The translations under genes were made by a program, and so were the position numbers. Positions 24,175-33,549 of a stretch of DNA of 64,000 bases are shown here, piece after piece. Location: positions 1 through 64,000 of the forward strand of contig NZ_NTGE01000128.1 in the NCBI RefSeq assembly GCF_002291145.1, in the 5' to 3' direction. The notes below the pieces were generated by a model. It had not been told where the DNA came from and made no database searches. It worked only from the letters and a program-made list of their open reading frames with translations. Origin of the DNA: Streptomyces sp. SA15 (GTDB taxonomy: Bacteria; Actinomycetota; Actinomycetes; Streptomycetales; Streptomycetaceae). Within the stretch, counting starts at the first letter, position 1. Every line of letters starts with the position of its first letter.

Positions 24175-25938
24175 ATGTCGCGCACACGCTCTGTCGCCAG
24201 CTCCGCGCTGGGTGTCCACCGCCGTACCGTCCTCGCCGCCACCGCGGCGGTGTCCGTCTCCGCCGGCGTCGGCTACGCCCTGCGGCCCACCGACAGCCGG
24301 GCCGCCACCACGGACACGGGCGCCCGCCGGGCCGGGGCACCCGTGGCACAGTCCCGCCAGGCGCCGGCCGCGCCCCTCGTGCCGTACACGCGTGGCACCA
24401 CGCTCGCCGGTGTCGCCGCCCCCCGCACGAGCTCCGGCTACCGCCGCCTCGGCGACGGCCCCGGCTGGAACCGCAGGGTCCGCAGCGAGCTGGCCGCGCC
24501 GAAGACCGGCCGGGCCGGCCGCCGTACCGCCCTCGCGGCCTTCGTGCAGCTCACCGACATGCACATCATCGACGCCCAGCACCCGATGCGTCTTGAGTAC
24601 CTGCGCTCCACCGACGTCCACGCCTGGCGGCCGCACGAGGCGCTGACCGTGCACGGCGCGATCTCGCTCGTCGAGCGGGTCAACGCGCTGCGCGGCGCGC
24701 CCGTCACCGGTGCCCCGCTCCACTTCGCCATGACCACCGGCGACAACACGGACAACAATGCCAAGTCCGAGCTGGAGTGGTTCCTGACGGTCATGAGCGG
24801 TGGCCGCATCAGCCCCAACACCGGGGACCCGCGCCGCTACGAGGGCGTCCAGAACAGCGGTCTCAAGCAGTACTGGCAGCCCGACACCACGGTCCGCGAC
24901 GCCGACAAGCAGCTCGGCTTCCCGCACCTGGAGGGCTTCCTGGCCGCCGCGGTACGGGAGTTGAACAGCCCCGGCCTCAACCTGCCCTGGTACTCCACGG
25001 TCGGCAACCACGACTCCATGCCGCTGGGCTGCTACGGCCTCGGCGACTCCTGGCTCGCCGAGTACGCGGTCGGCGGCAAGAAACTGATGAGCCTGCCCGC
25101 GTCCGAGGCGAAGAAGCTCCAGGACACCATCAAGAACGACAAGGACCCGAAGGGGACCGCCTTCCGGGACCTGCTCAAGGCGCACACCCGGGACATGCGC
25201 TCGGTCACGCCGGACGAGCGGCGCGCCCCCTACACCGCCGCCGACTACCTCAAGGCCCACCTGGACCCGGCCCACCGCGGTCTCGGCCCGGTCGGCCACG
25301 GCTACTCCACCGCGAACCTCGACACGGGCACCCAGTACTACAGCTTCCGCATCGCCGACGACGTCATCGGCATCAGCCTCGACACCACCGACCCCGGCGG
25401 CCACTACAACGGCTCGATCGGCACAGCCCAGTTGAAGTGGCTGGACAAGACGCTGCGGGACAACAAGGACTCGTACGCCATCGTCTTCAGCCACCACACC
25501 AGCAAGACGATGGAGAACACCAACCCCGACCCGGCCCGCCCCGGCGAGCGCCGCCACAACGGCCAGGAGGTCATCGCCCTGCTCGCCAGCCACGCCAACG
25601 TGCTCGCCTGGGTGAACGGCCACATCCACCGCAACGACATCACCCCGCACTCCGCCCCCGACGGCCGCTCCTTCTGGGAGATCTCCACCGCCTCCCACGT
25701 CGACTTCCCCCAACTCGCCCGCGTCATCGAGCTGGTGGACAACAAGGACGGCACCCTCTCGCTCTTCACCACCTGCGTCGAGTCCTCGGCCCCGCACCGC
25801 ACGGACTTCGCCGACCTCTCCCAGACCGGCCTCGCGGCCCTCTACCGCGAGCTGTCCTTCAACGCGCCGGGCGCGCGGACGGACCTGGCGGGCGACTCCC
25901 AGGACCGCAACACGGAGCTGGTCCTCAAGAAGGGCTGA
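24175..25938 (+). CDS. Tat-exported metallophosphoesterase (TIGR03767-type)
   Basis: A 587-residue secreted calcineurin-like phosphoesterase. A twin-arginine signal (HRRTVLAATAAVSVSAG, R16-R17) precedes an Ala/Thr-rich linker. The metal-binding motifs are in order: D128-x-H130 in VQLTDMHIID, GDNTDN, GNHD, a His pair in VFSHHTSKTM and GHIHRND. These coordinate a binuclear metal centre for phosphomonoester or diester hydrolysis outside the cell. Tat export fits folding and metal loading in the cytoplasm. The start ATG at 24175 is the only one giving the complete Tat signal. Confidence 0.92.
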   Translation: MSRTRSVASSALGVHRRTVLAATAAVSVSAGVGYALRPTDSRAATTDTGARRAGAPVAQSRQAPAAPLVPYTRGTTLAGVAAPRTSSGYRRLGDGPGWNRRVRSELAAPKTGRAGRRTALAAFVQLTDMHIIDAQHPMRLEYLRSTDVHAWRPHEALTVHGAISLVERVNALRGAPVTGAPLHFAMTTGDNTDNNAKSELEWFLTVMSGGRISPNTGDPRRYEGVQNSGLKQYWQPDTTVRDADKQLGFPHLEGFLAAAVRELNSPGLNLPWYSTVGNHDSMPLGCYGLGDSWLAEYAVGGKKLMSLPASEAKKLQDTIKNDKDPKGTAFRDLLKAHTRDMRSVTPDERRAPYTAADYLKAHLDPAHRGLGPVGHGYSTANLDTGTQYYSFRIADDVIGISLDTTDPGGHYNGSIGTAQLKWLDKTLRDNKDSYAIVFSHHTSKTMENTNPDPARPGERRHNGQEVIALLASHANVLAWVNGHIHRNDITPHSAPDGRSFWEISTASHVDFPQLARVIELVDNKDGTLSLFTTCVESSAPHRTDFADLSQTGLAALYRELSFNAPGARTDLAGDSQDRNTELVLKKG

Positions 25939-26017
25939 AACCCGCCCGACCGACGCGGCGCGCGTCAACCTCCGCGCACCGCGCCGGGTCTGTCCCGCCC
26001 CACCGCGCTTTGCCGGG

Positions 26018-26881
26018 ATGCCCACGTACAGGAAGAAGAACGATGCGGAACCGACGCTGAACTACACGCGGCGCGGCTTCCGGTTGAAGGACGGTCGCCT
26101 GCACCTGGCCGGGAACATCGTCCTGACCGTGGTGTGGTCGCGGGACCTGCCAGCCGAACCGTCCAGCGTGCGCGTGTATCGCGACAGCGTCGGCCACTGG
26201 TACGCATCGTTCGTCGTTCCCGCCGAAGTCCAGCCGCTGCCGGAGACCGGCCGCGTGATCGGGATCGACTGGGGAGTGAAGGAGACCGCAACCACTACGT
26301 CGGATGCCCATGACCTCCCCCACCCTCAGCACGGCGAAAAGGCCAAGGCAAAGCTGACCCGCTACGACCGGATGATGGCCCGCAGAAAGCCCGCCAAGGG
26401 GCGAGCAGCGTCGAATGGCTATCGTGAGGCGAAGAGGCTGCGCGCGAAGACCTACCAGAAGATCGCCCGGCAGCGGCAGGACACCGGCCGCAAGTGGGCC
26501 AAGCACGTCGTGCGCGACCACGACGCCATCGCGGTGGAGGACTTCCGGCCGAAGTTCCTCGCCGGGACCACCATGGCGCGCAAGGCGGCTGATGCCGCCA
26601 TCGGCGCCACCAAGAGGGCTCTGCTGGAGATGAGCCGCAAGCACGGGCGGGACGTCCGCCTTGTGCACCCCGCGCACACCACCATGGACTGCGCGTCGTG
26701 CGGAGCGAGAACCAAGCACGCACTGCCGCTGTCGGAACGTACCTACACCTGCACCGCGTGCGGAGTCCTATCCCCCAGGGACAAGAACTCCGCCCGCGTG
26801 ATGCTTCTCCGGGCTGGTCTGAACCCGGCTGGTGTCGAGGGCGTAAGACCTCCCGGAGCGCCGCTCCAGGAGGCGGCCTGA
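26018..26881 (+). CDS. TnpB-family RNA-guided nuclease, N-terminally truncated
   Basis: A 287-residue OrfB/TnpB protein of an IS200/IS605- or IS607-type element. Numbered from MPTYRKKN, RuvC motifs are D84 in IGIDWGVKET, E174 in AIAVEDFRPKF and D255 in SPRDKNSAR. The zinc ribbon is C225, C228, C245, C248. The catalytic triad is therefore intact, but about 100 N-terminal residues of a typical TnpB (usually near 400 aa) are missing. The reading frame continues upstream as RFAG before homology stops near 25990, so the truncation junction lies between the phosphoesterase stop and 26000. No tnpA is present. It is either a remnant or a domesticated short form. Confidence 0.8.
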   Translation: MPTYRKKNDAEPTLNYTRRGFRLKDGRLHLAGNIVLTVVWSRDLPAEPSSVRVYRDSVGHWYASFVVPAEVQPLPETGRVIGIDWGVKETATTTSDAHDLPHPQHGEKAKAKLTRYDRMMARRKPAKGRAASNGYREAKRLRAKTYQKIARQRQDTGRKWAKHVVRDHDAIAVEDFRPKFLAGTTMARKAADAAIGATKRALLEMSRKHGRDVRLVHPAHTTMDCASCGARTKHALPLSERTYTCTACGVLSPRDKNSARVMLLRAGLNPAGVEGVRPPGAPLQEAA

Positions 26882-26883
26882 GC

Positions 26884-26920
26884 CAGGGATCCCTTCCCTC
26901 CAGGGAGGGGAGCAGTCAAT
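26884..26920 (+). mobile_element. right end of the TnpB element (putative omega-RNA 3' hairpin)
   Basis: Directly after the tnpB stop, the segment with CCCTTCCCTCC...GGGAGGGG pairing and the terminal CAGTCAAT resembles the conserved right end of IS605/IS607-type elements. In this family it also forms the 3' scaffold of the guide RNA. The guide would start at about 26921. The left end is not recognisable. Confidence 0.55.
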
Positions 26921-26962
26921 ACCGGGGCAGTACCACACGCACACGCGGCCGTTCCACGGTTG

Positions 26963-28021
26963 TCACCGGGGCAGCACCACGACATACGCGGCCGGTTCGC
27001 GGTCGTCGGACGCCATCAGTGCCGTACGGACCACCGTCGCCTGCTGTTCCAGCGCCTCCCGCAGCTTCTTCGGCGTGAGGTGGACGACCGTGATGCCCAG
27101 CCGCTCCAAGTGCTCGCGCTTGCGGGCGTATTCGGACCACAGGGCGTCGTCCTCCTGTCGGTGGCCGTGGCGCGGTGCGCGTGTGTCCAGTTCCACCGCC
27201 ACCGCCTGCTCGGGCCAGTACGCGTCCAGGCCGCCCAGGTGGGGGCCGCCCGGGAGCCTCAGATCCACGTTCCAGACCGGGTCCGGCAGGCCGTACTCCC
27301 GGACCATCCGGTACAGACCGTCCTCCGCGATCGCCCGGCCCTCGGCCAGCAGGGAGTCCACCGCGTCCACGACATGCGGCCGGCTCAGCAGCTTCGCGCG
27401 GTTCAACTCCCGTACGACGGCGGACGGTTCGCAGTGGCCGCCGCGTACGGCCTCCGTCAGCAGGCGGCGTACGGCGCCCGCGTCCGCCAGTTCGGCCACC
27501 GCGTCGGCCAGGGCGCGCGGCACCGGGGCGACCGGGACGCCGGTGATCTGCTGCGGGGCCGGCAGGGCGGCCGTACGGACGATGCGGGCGCAGCCCGTCG
27601 AGCGCAGCCGGCGCAGGCGGGGGACCAGGACGTCGATCGTGTCCAGGGACGTCAGCGGGGGAGCCGAGGAGAAGCCGTGCAGCGTGAGCGCCGTCAGGCC
27701 CGTGATCACCGCCTCCGTGTACACCGGCCGGTGCGGTTCCTCCGCGCCGGGCTGGGCCGGGACCGAGGTGGTCTGCTGCCGTGCCGCGTACATCAGCACC
27801 GCGTGCAGTCGCTCCTCGCTGGTCGGCGGGCCGGGGTGGAGGAGGAACACGCCGGGGAGGATCTGCTGCCAGGGGCCGCCGGGGCGGCACTGCTCGTTCG
27901 TCTCGGCGGGCGTGACGCCGTGCGCGCGCAGCTGTGCGGCCGTGACGATGCCGCGGTGCCCCTCGGAGAGGTGGCGGAGGGGGCGGGGGGAGAGCGGGGG
28001 GAGTGGGGTGTTGTGGTTCAT
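26963..28021 (-). CDS. AbiEi-like antitoxin/DUF559-like nuclease-fold protein
   Basis: A 352-residue protein beginning MNHNTPLPPLS at ATG 28019-28021. The N-terminal part (about 20-75: GIVTAAQLRAHGVTPAETNEQ, WQQILPGVFLLHPG) resembles the winged-helix AbiEi-type domain of type IV antitoxins. The C-terminal part (about 270-345: LGGLDAYWPEQAVAVELD, RKREHLERLGITVVHLTPKKL) resembles a DUF559/Vsr-like restriction-endonuclease fold. No AbiEii toxin gene adjoins it. The role is unknown; DNA binding is likely. Its 3' end abuts the TnpB right end and shares a 16-bp near-repeat with it. Confidence 0.7.
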   Translation of the reverse strand: MNHNTPLPPLSPRPLRHLSEGHRGIVTAAQLRAHGVTPAETNEQCRPGGPWQQILPGVFLLHPGPPTSEERLHAVLMYAARQQTTSVPAQPGAEEPHRPVYTEAVITGLTALTLHGFSSAPPLTSLDTIDVLVPRLRRLRSTGCARIVRTAALPAPQQITGVPVAPVPRALADAVAELADAGAVRRLLTEAVRGGHCEPSAVVRELNRAKLLSRPHVVDAVDSLLAEGRAIAEDGLYRMVREYGLPDPVWNVDLRLPGGPHLGGLDAYWPEQAVAVELDTRAPRHGHRQEDDALWSEYARKREHLERLGITVVHLTPKKLREALEQQATVVRTALMASDDREPAAYVVVLPR

Positions 28022-28136
28022 GACCCGGAGATTCCCGCGGTTGATCCGGATCTGAACCGCTGTTACACGTCCGTCGACAAAGCCGGACAAGCCAGCACTA
28101 AAGGACGCATGTTCGGATGCCGAGTAGGTGCGGAAA

Positions 28137-28168
28137 ACCCCTGGTCCGTTCGGGTGGGGACCAGGGGT
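28137..28168 (-). terminator. hairpin downstream of the second pepN
   Basis: ACCCCTGGTCC (28137-28147) pairs with 28158-28168 around a ten-base loop, about 120 bp beyond the pepN2 stop. It is probably the terminator of that minus-strand gene. Confidence 0.6.
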
Positions 28169-28226
28169 TACGGCACTGATTGCCTGAATTCCGTAACGGC
28201 TACCGGACGCCGGATCTCAGGCCAAA

Positions 28227-28280
28227 GCTCGGCCTCGGGTCAGAGCGCGGCCTCGGGTCAGAGCGCGGCCTCAGGTCGCA
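28227..28280. repeat. three 18-bp direct repeats
   Basis: Units at 28227, 28245 and 28263, of form GCKCGGCCTCGGGTCAGA with the last one diverged, lie in the 3' region of pepN2 just beyond its stop codon. They are non-coding on both strands as far as I can tell. Confidence 0.65.
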
Positions 28281-28288
28281 GCGTGACC

Positions 28289-30868
28289 TCACCCGGCCGC
28301 CCTCGCGTCACACGCCTGCCCCCGCAGCGCCCGCGCCAGATCGTCCCGCGCCTCCAGCACCAGCCTCCGCAGCGCCGGGGCCGCGTCCTCGTGCGCCGCG
28401 AGCCACGCGTCCGTCGCGTCCAGCGTCTTCTGCGACTGCTGGAGCGACGGGAACAGGCCCGAGACGATGTGCATCGCGATCTGGATCGACCGCTGCGACC
28501 ACACCCGCTCGATCGCCGCGAAGTACTTCTCCGCGTACGGCGCGAGCAGCTCCCGCTGCGAGGGCCGGTCGAAGCCCGCGATGGTCGCCTCGACCAGGGC
28601 GTTGGACAGCGCGTCCGACTCCACCACCTGCGCCCAGGCCTGCGCCTTGACCGCGGCCGACGGGCGGGCGGCGAGGCAGCGGACCTGGTGGCGCTTGCCG
28701 GACGCGGTGTCGTCCCGGGCCAGTTCCGCGTCCAGCGCCTTCTCGTCGGCGAACCCGTGCACAACCAGCGGCTCCAGGAACGCCCACCGCAGCTCCTGGT
28801 CGACCTCCAGCCCCTCGATGGCCGACGTGCCGTCCAGCAGACCCCGCAGCGTCTCGAAGCCGCCCGGGTCCTTGGCCGTCCGGGCGTAGAACCGCGCCCA
28901 CGCCAGCTGGTGCTCGCTGCCCGGCTCGGCGCGGAACAGCTCGCGCTCGGCGCATTCGGAGAGCAGTGCGCCGCCCCGCTCGCGCCACTCGGGAGCCGCG
29001 TAGTTCACCAGCGCCGACTCGGCCCACGTGTGCAGCATCTGCAGCACGCCGATCTGCGACTCCCGCCCCGCGAACCGCAGCACCAGGTCCACGAAGTCCC
29101 GCGCGGGCAGCAGCGCGTCCCGCGTCATGTTCCACAGCGCCGACCAGCACAGGGCGCGGGCCAGGGGGTCGGTGAGGTCGCCCAGCCCGTCCTTCAGCGT
29201 CTCCAGCGAGGTCGCGTCGAAGCGGATCTTGCAGTACGTCAGGTCGTCGTCGTTGACCAGCACCAGCTCGGGAGCCTGAGCACCGGCCGGCTCCGCCACG
29301 ACCGTACGCGCGCCTTCGACATCCACCTCGGCTCGCGCGTACCGCTCCAGGGCACCGCCATCGGCTCGCCGGTACAACCCCACCGCCACCCGGTGCGGCC
29401 GCACCTCGGGATGCGACTCGGCGGCCTCCTGCACCACCGCCAGCTCGTCCACCCGGCCCTCCGGGCTCAACAGCACCTGCGGAGTCAACGCGTTCACGCC
29501 GGCTGTCTGGAGCCAGGAACGCGCCCACACGCCCATGTCCCGCCCGCTGGTCTCCTCCAGCACCGACAGCAGGTCGCCGAGGCGCGTGTTGCCGTACGCG
29601 TGCCGCTTGAAGTAGCGCCGCGCGCCCTCCAGGAACGCGTCCTGGCCGACGTACGCCACCAGCTGCTTCAGGACGCTGGCGCCCTTGGCGTACGTGATGC
29701 CGTCGAAGTTCAGCTTGGCGTCCTGGAGGTCACGGATGTCCGCCGTGATCGGGTGGGTGGAGGGGAGCTGGTCGGCGCGGTACGCCCAGGCCTTGCGGCG
29801 GTTGGCGAAGGTGATCCAGCCGTCCTTGAAGCGGGTCGCGCCGACCAGCGCGAAGGCGCCCATGAAGTCGGCGAAGGACTCCTTCAGCCACAGGTCGTCC
29901 CACCACTCCATGGTGACCAGGTCGCCGAACCACATGTGCGCCATCTCGTGCAGGACGACGTTCGCCCGGCCCTCGTACGACGCCTGCGTGACCTTGCCCC
30001 GGAAGATGAACTCCTCCCGGAAGGTCACCAGACCCGGGTTCTCCATCGCGCCCAGGTTGTACTCCGGCACGAACGCCTGGTCGTACTTCCCGAAGGGGTA
30101 CGGGTAGTCGAAGTGCTCGTGGAAGAAGTCCAGGCCCTGCTTGGTCACCAGGAACACGTCGTCGGAGTCGAAGTAGGGCGCGAGGCCCTTGCGGCACAGG
30201 GCGCCGAGGGGGATGTCGAGGGTCGTACCGTCGCCCAGATCGCGGGAGTACGTGTCCGTCACGTAGTGGTACGGCCCCGCCACCACGCACGTGATGTACG
30301 TCGAGATCGGCTTCGTCTCCCCGAAACGCCAGACGCCGTCCGCCAGTTCCCCGACGCCGTTGCTCCACACCGTCCAGCCCTCCGGCGCCCGCACCTCGAA
30401 GCGGAACGGCGCCTTGAGGTCCGGCTGCTCGAAGTTCGCGAACACACGCCGGGAGTCGGCCGGCTCGTACTGCGTGTACAGGTACACCTCGCCGTCCTCC
30501 GGGTCGACGAAGCGGTGCATGCCCTCGCCGGTGCGGGAGTAGGCGCACTGGGCGTCGACGACGAGCTCGTTGTCGGCGGCGAGGTCCTCCAGGACGATCC
30601 GGGAGCCGTCGAAGACCTCGCCGGGGTCGAGGTCGTGGCCGTTGAGGGAGACGGCGGTGACGCTCGGTGCGATCAGGTCCGCGAAGCTGGTCGCGCCCGG
30701 CTCGGCGCAGCGGAAGCGGATCGTGGTCACGGACCGGAAGGTCCGCGCCCCGTCCGAGCCGCCGTCGTCGACCGCCGAGCGCAGGTCGAGGGACGCGTCG
30801 TAGCCGTCGACGGACAGCAGTGCGGCCCGCTCCCGGGCCTCGTCGCGGGACAGGTTCTCACCGGGCAC
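28289..30868 (-). CDS. pepN: aminopeptidase N, second paralogue (M1)
   Basis: An 859-residue M1 aminopeptidase. GAMEN is at 273-277. The zinc site HEMAH is H307-H311 with E308, and the third ligand is E330 in KESFADF. The start MPGENLSRDEAR at ATG 30866-30868 mirrors that of the paralogue at 11287-13875, and both are full length. Substitutions in the S1 region and loops suggest different peptide preference. It is divergent from the thioredoxin-fold gene at 31007. Confidence 0.94.
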   Translation of the reverse strand: MPGENLSRDEARERAALLSVDGYDASLDLRSAVDDGGSDGARTFRSVTTIRFRCAEPGATSFADLIAPSVTAVSLNGHDLDPGEVFDGSRIVLEDLAADNELVVDAQCAYSRTGEGMHRFVDPEDGEVYLYTQYEPADSRRVFANFEQPDLKAPFRFEVRAPEGWTVWSNGVGELADGVWRFGETKPISTYITCVVAGPYHYVTDTYSRDLGDGTTLDIPLGALCRKGLAPYFDSDDVFLVTKQGLDFFHEHFDYPYPFGKYDQAFVPEYNLGAMENPGLVTFREEFIFRGKVTQASYEGRANVVLHEMAHMWFGDLVTMEWWDDLWLKESFADFMGAFALVGATRFKDGWITFANRRKAWAYRADQLPSTHPITADIRDLQDAKLNFDGITYAKGASVLKQLVAYVGQDAFLEGARRYFKRHAYGNTRLGDLLSVLEETSGRDMGVWARSWLQTAGVNALTPQVLLSPEGRVDELAVVQEAAESHPEVRPHRVAVGLYRRADGGALERYARAEVDVEGARTVVAEPAGAQAPELVLVNDDDLTYCKIRFDATSLETLKDGLGDLTDPLARALCWSALWNMTRDALLPARDFVDLVLRFAGRESQIGVLQMLHTWAESALVNYAAPEWRERGGALLSECAERELFRAEPGSEHQLAWARFYARTAKDPGGFETLRGLLDGTSAIEGLEVDQELRWAFLEPLVVHGFADEKALDAELARDDTASGKRHQVRCLAARPSAAVKAQAWAQVVESDALSNALVEATIAGFDRPSQRELLAPYAEKYFAAIERVWSQRSIQIAMHIVSGLFPSLQQSQKTLDATDAWLAAHEDAAPALRRLVLEARDDLARALRGQACDARAAG

Positions 30869-31006
30869 GGGCGGTACTCCCTCGGGTGGTGTTCAGCATG
30901 TGGACAGGGCCGATCCTCCCATGTGGCCCTGACACCGGGCAGGCGGGAATGGGTCGTGCGGGCGTTGGTGTTGCCTGGTGAAACTCAACCTTTTTCGAGG
31001 AGACCC

Positions 31007-31669
31007 ATGTCCGAGACCCCGAACACCTCCGCCAAGACCCCCGTCGACTTCTGGTTCGACCCGCTGTGCCCCTGGGCCTGGATGACCTCCCGGTGGGTCC
31101 TGGAGGTGGAGAAGGTCCGCGACATCGAGGTGCGCTGGCACATCATGAGCCTCGCCGTGCTGAACGAGGACAAGATCGACGAGCTGCCCGAGGAGTACCG
31201 GGAGATGCTCGCCACCCACGCCTGGAAGCCGGTACGGGTGGCGACCGCCGCCTGGCAGAAGCACGGCGCCGACGTCCTCGGCCCCCTCTACACCGCCCTC
31301 GGCACCCGCTTCCACAACCGCGGCGAGGGCCCGACCGTCGAGGCCATAGCCGCCGCGCTCGACGACGCCGGCCTGCCCGCCGAGCTGATCGAGTACGCCG
31401 ACCAGGAGGACTTCGAGTTCGACGCCGAGCTGCGCGCCTCCCACAAGGAGGGCATCGACAAGGTCGGCCAGGACGTCGGCACCCCGGTCATCGCCGTGCC
31501 CGGCTCCGACGGCGAGCAGATCGCCTTCTTCGGCCCGGTCGTCACCCCCGCCCCCAAGGGCGAGGAGGCCGCCCGCCTCTGGGACGGCACCCTCGCCGTG
31601 GCCTCGGTCCCCGGCTTCTACGAGATCAAGCGCACGCGGACGAAGGGGCCGGACTTCAGCAACCTGTAG
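31007..31669 (+). CDS. DsbA-family (mycothiol-dependent nitroreductase-like) oxidoreductase
   Basis: A 220-residue thioredoxin-fold protein. The active-site region DPLCPWAW has C21-P-W-A in place of a CPWC pair, so only the N-terminal cysteine is present. The insert helical domain and the cis-Pro strand (GTPVIAVPG) are conserved. Actinobacterial relatives of Rv2466c use mycothiol and F420 or other partners to reduce disulphides or nitro compounds. A one-cysteine site suggests a mycothiol-dependent mechanism. The ATG at 31007 follows a CGAGGAGA ribosome binding site. Confidence 0.85.
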   Translation: MSETPNTSAKTPVDFWFDPLCPWAWMTSRWVLEVEKVRDIEVRWHIMSLAVLNEDKIDELPEEYREMLATHAWKPVRVATAAWQKHGADVLGPLYTALGTRFHNRGEGPTVEAIAAALDDAGLPAELIEYADQEDFEFDAELRASHKEGIDKVGQDVGTPVIAVPGSDGEQIAFFGPVVTPAPKGEEAARLWDGTLAVASVPGFYEIKRTRTKGPDFSNL

Positions 31670-31692
31670 GTCTCACCGGCAACCTGTAGGTC

Positions 31693-31929
31693 TCACTCGG
31701 CGGCGGCGCCCTCCTCCTCGCGGAACCTCTCGGGGAGGAGGTCGCGGTCGCCCTTGTTCAGATGGCGGTAGTACGTCAGACAGCCCTTGGCGGTGCAGCG
31801 CCAGAGGTTGTCCACGTGGTGGCGGTCCCCCTTCTGCGCACGGATCGCGGCCTTCTCCTCGTCGTTGAGAAGCCGGAACTCCTGCATGCCGCGGCAGTTC
31901 GGGCAGTCCAGTGTGCGCGTCGTCGCCAT
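31693..31929 (-). CDS. small zinc-ribbon protein
   Basis: A 78-residue protein with a CPNC pair (residues 9-12) and a C-x4-C pair in the RCTAKGCLTYYR segment, together a likely structural zinc site. The middle part is charged and helical (LLNDEEKAAIRAQKG). The ATG at 31927-31929 has a GGAGGG ribosome binding site; a TTG one codon upstream is not needed. The function is unknown. It is convergent with the thioredoxin-fold gene. Confidence 0.75.
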   Translation of the reverse strand: MATTRTLDCPNCRGMQEFRLLNDEEKAAIRAQKGDRHHVDNLWRCTAKGCLTYYRHLNKGDRDLLPERFREEEGAAAE

Positions 31930-32077
31930 CAAGCCCTCCTCGCAGTCACCGCCAGGTCCGGGGAGCCGGTCGCCGCCGCGTCGACTCCCCAGCGGTAGTA
32001 CAGCGCCTACTCCTGGAACGTGTCCCCGAAATCGTTCGATCCGCTGACGTGTCGGACATCCTCCGATGTAGGGCTGT

Positions 32078-33505
32078 TCACGTACGCGCCCGGCTGCGTG
32101 CCTCTGTCAGCCGGGTCAGGTGCTCCTCGTATCCCTTCGCGTAGTACGCGGCCCGGCCCGGATCCGGCTCGACGATCGCCGTCGGACGGGTCCACGCGGC
32201 CGTGTCCAGCGCGACGCCGTACCGCTCGGCCGCCGCCAGCACCGCACCCCGCGCGCCCACCTCGCCCTCGACCACCCGCAGTGGCCGGCCCAGGACGTCG
32301 GCCAGCAGCCGCATCCAGGCGGGGCTGCGGGTGCCGCCGCCGCAGACGGCCAGCGAGCCCGTCAGGCCGGCCGCCTCCAGGCAGTGCCGGGCCGCGTAGC
32401 CGATGCCCTCGCACACCGCTCGCACCAGATCCGCGCGGGTCGACTCCAGGGAGACACCGGAGAGTTCGGCGCGAAGGCGCGGCTCGACGAAGGGGGCGCG
32501 CTCGCCGGAGGGCGCGAAGTACGGCAGGACCCGCACCCCGTGCGCGCCGGGCGGGGTCGACGCCAGCAGCCCGTCCACCTCCTCGTGGCGCACGCCCGTC
32601 GTCGACAGCACCCAGTCCAGCGCGGCCGTACCGACCATCGCGGGCATGGCGCGCAGCCGGTGGCCGGGGCGGTCGGTGGAGATGTACAGGCCGGCCGGTT
32701 CCCCGGTCAGGTCCAGGTCGGTGGTCGCGACCAGGGCGGCCAGGCAGGTGCCGACGATGAGCAGGCCGTCGCCGGGGGCGGTGACTCCGGCGCCCAGTGC
32801 ACAGGCGGGGAGGTCGTACGGCCCGTTCGCGATCCGGATGGCGGACGGCAGGCCCTCGCCCCGCGTCTCGCCGGTCGCGATCGGGTCGCTGACCGGGGCG
32901 AGCAGTCCGCGCCGGTGGGTCAGGCCCAGCAGCTCCACGACCCCGTTGTCGTACGTCCGCGAGCGCGGGTCGAGGAACGGCATCGAGGCGTCCGACACGT
33001 CCGTCGTCGCCCGTGCCGCCCCCGTCAGCCGCTGGAAGACCATGTCCTTGCAGTAGACGGCGGCCCGCGCGGCATCCAGGGACTCGGGCTCATGACGGTC
33101 CAGCCAGGCCAGCAGCGGCCCCGGGCAGCCCGGGAACATCGCGCCGCCCGTGCGCCGGAACACCGTCTCGAAGGTGCCGTCCGCCAGCCACTGGTCGAGC
33201 AGCTCGTGCGCCCGGCCGTCCATCCAGGAGGCCGCGGCCCGCACCGGGCGGCCCTCCTCGTCGACCAGCCAGACCCCGTCGCCCTGGCCGGTCAGCCCGG
33301 CCAGCTCGACCGGTTCCGGCACGCGGGTGATCACTTCTTCCAGGACGGCGACGACCGCCCCGTACACCTCCTCCATGTCCTGCTCGACGACCCCGCCGTG
33401 CAGATCGAGGCCCACATGCCGGGACTCGACGGCCAGTTCACGGCCCGTGCCGTCGAAGGCAGCCGCCTTGACCATGGACGTGCCCACATCGATACCGACG
33501 TACAT
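32078..33505 (-). CDS. FGGY-family carbohydrate kinase
   Basis: A 475-residue sugar kinase of the xylulokinase/gluconokinase type. The N-terminal phosphate motif GIDVGTSMVKAAAFD, the TGQGDGVWLVD segment and the C-terminal VCGGGTRSPAWMRLLADVLGRPL FGGY signature are intact. It phosphorylates a ketose or polyol with ATP in the cytoplasm. It is the distal gene of a minus-strand group with a DeoR regulator and a 2-hydroxyacid dehydrogenase, from which a 700-bp repeat region separates it. A second FGGY kinase is divergent at 36207. The substrate is unknown. Confidence 0.9.
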   Translation of the reverse strand: MYVGIDVGTSMVKAAAFDGTGRELAVESRHVGLDLHGGVVEQDMEEVYGAVVAVLEEVITRVPEPVELAGLTGQGDGVWLVDEEGRPVRAAASWMDGRAHELLDQWLADGTFETVFRRTGGAMFPGCPGPLLAWLDRHEPESLDAARAAVYCKDMVFQRLTGAARATTDVSDASMPFLDPRSRTYDNGVVELLGLTHRRGLLAPVSDPIATGETRGEGLPSAIRIANGPYDLPACALGAGVTAPGDGLLIVGTCLAALVATTDLDLTGEPAGLYISTDRPGHRLRAMPAMVGTAALDWVLSTTGVRHEEVDGLLASTPPGAHGVRVLPYFAPSGERAPFVEPRLRAELSGVSLESTRADLVRAVCEGIGYAARHCLEAAGLTGSLAVCGGGTRSPAWMRLLADVLGRPLRVVEGEVGARGAVLAAAERYGVALDTAAWTRPTAIVEPDPGRAAYYAKGYEEHLTRLTEARSRART

Positions 33506-33549
33506 GCGCGCGCTCCTTTTGATTGCTCGGTCGCCTACGGGGCGCCTCA

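Noticed and set aside
26960..31669. A 1,500-codon plus-strand frame across the AbiEi-like gene and pepN2
   Set aside because: It is the antisense shadow of GC-rich minus-strand genes; only its last 220 codons (from 31007) are a real gene.
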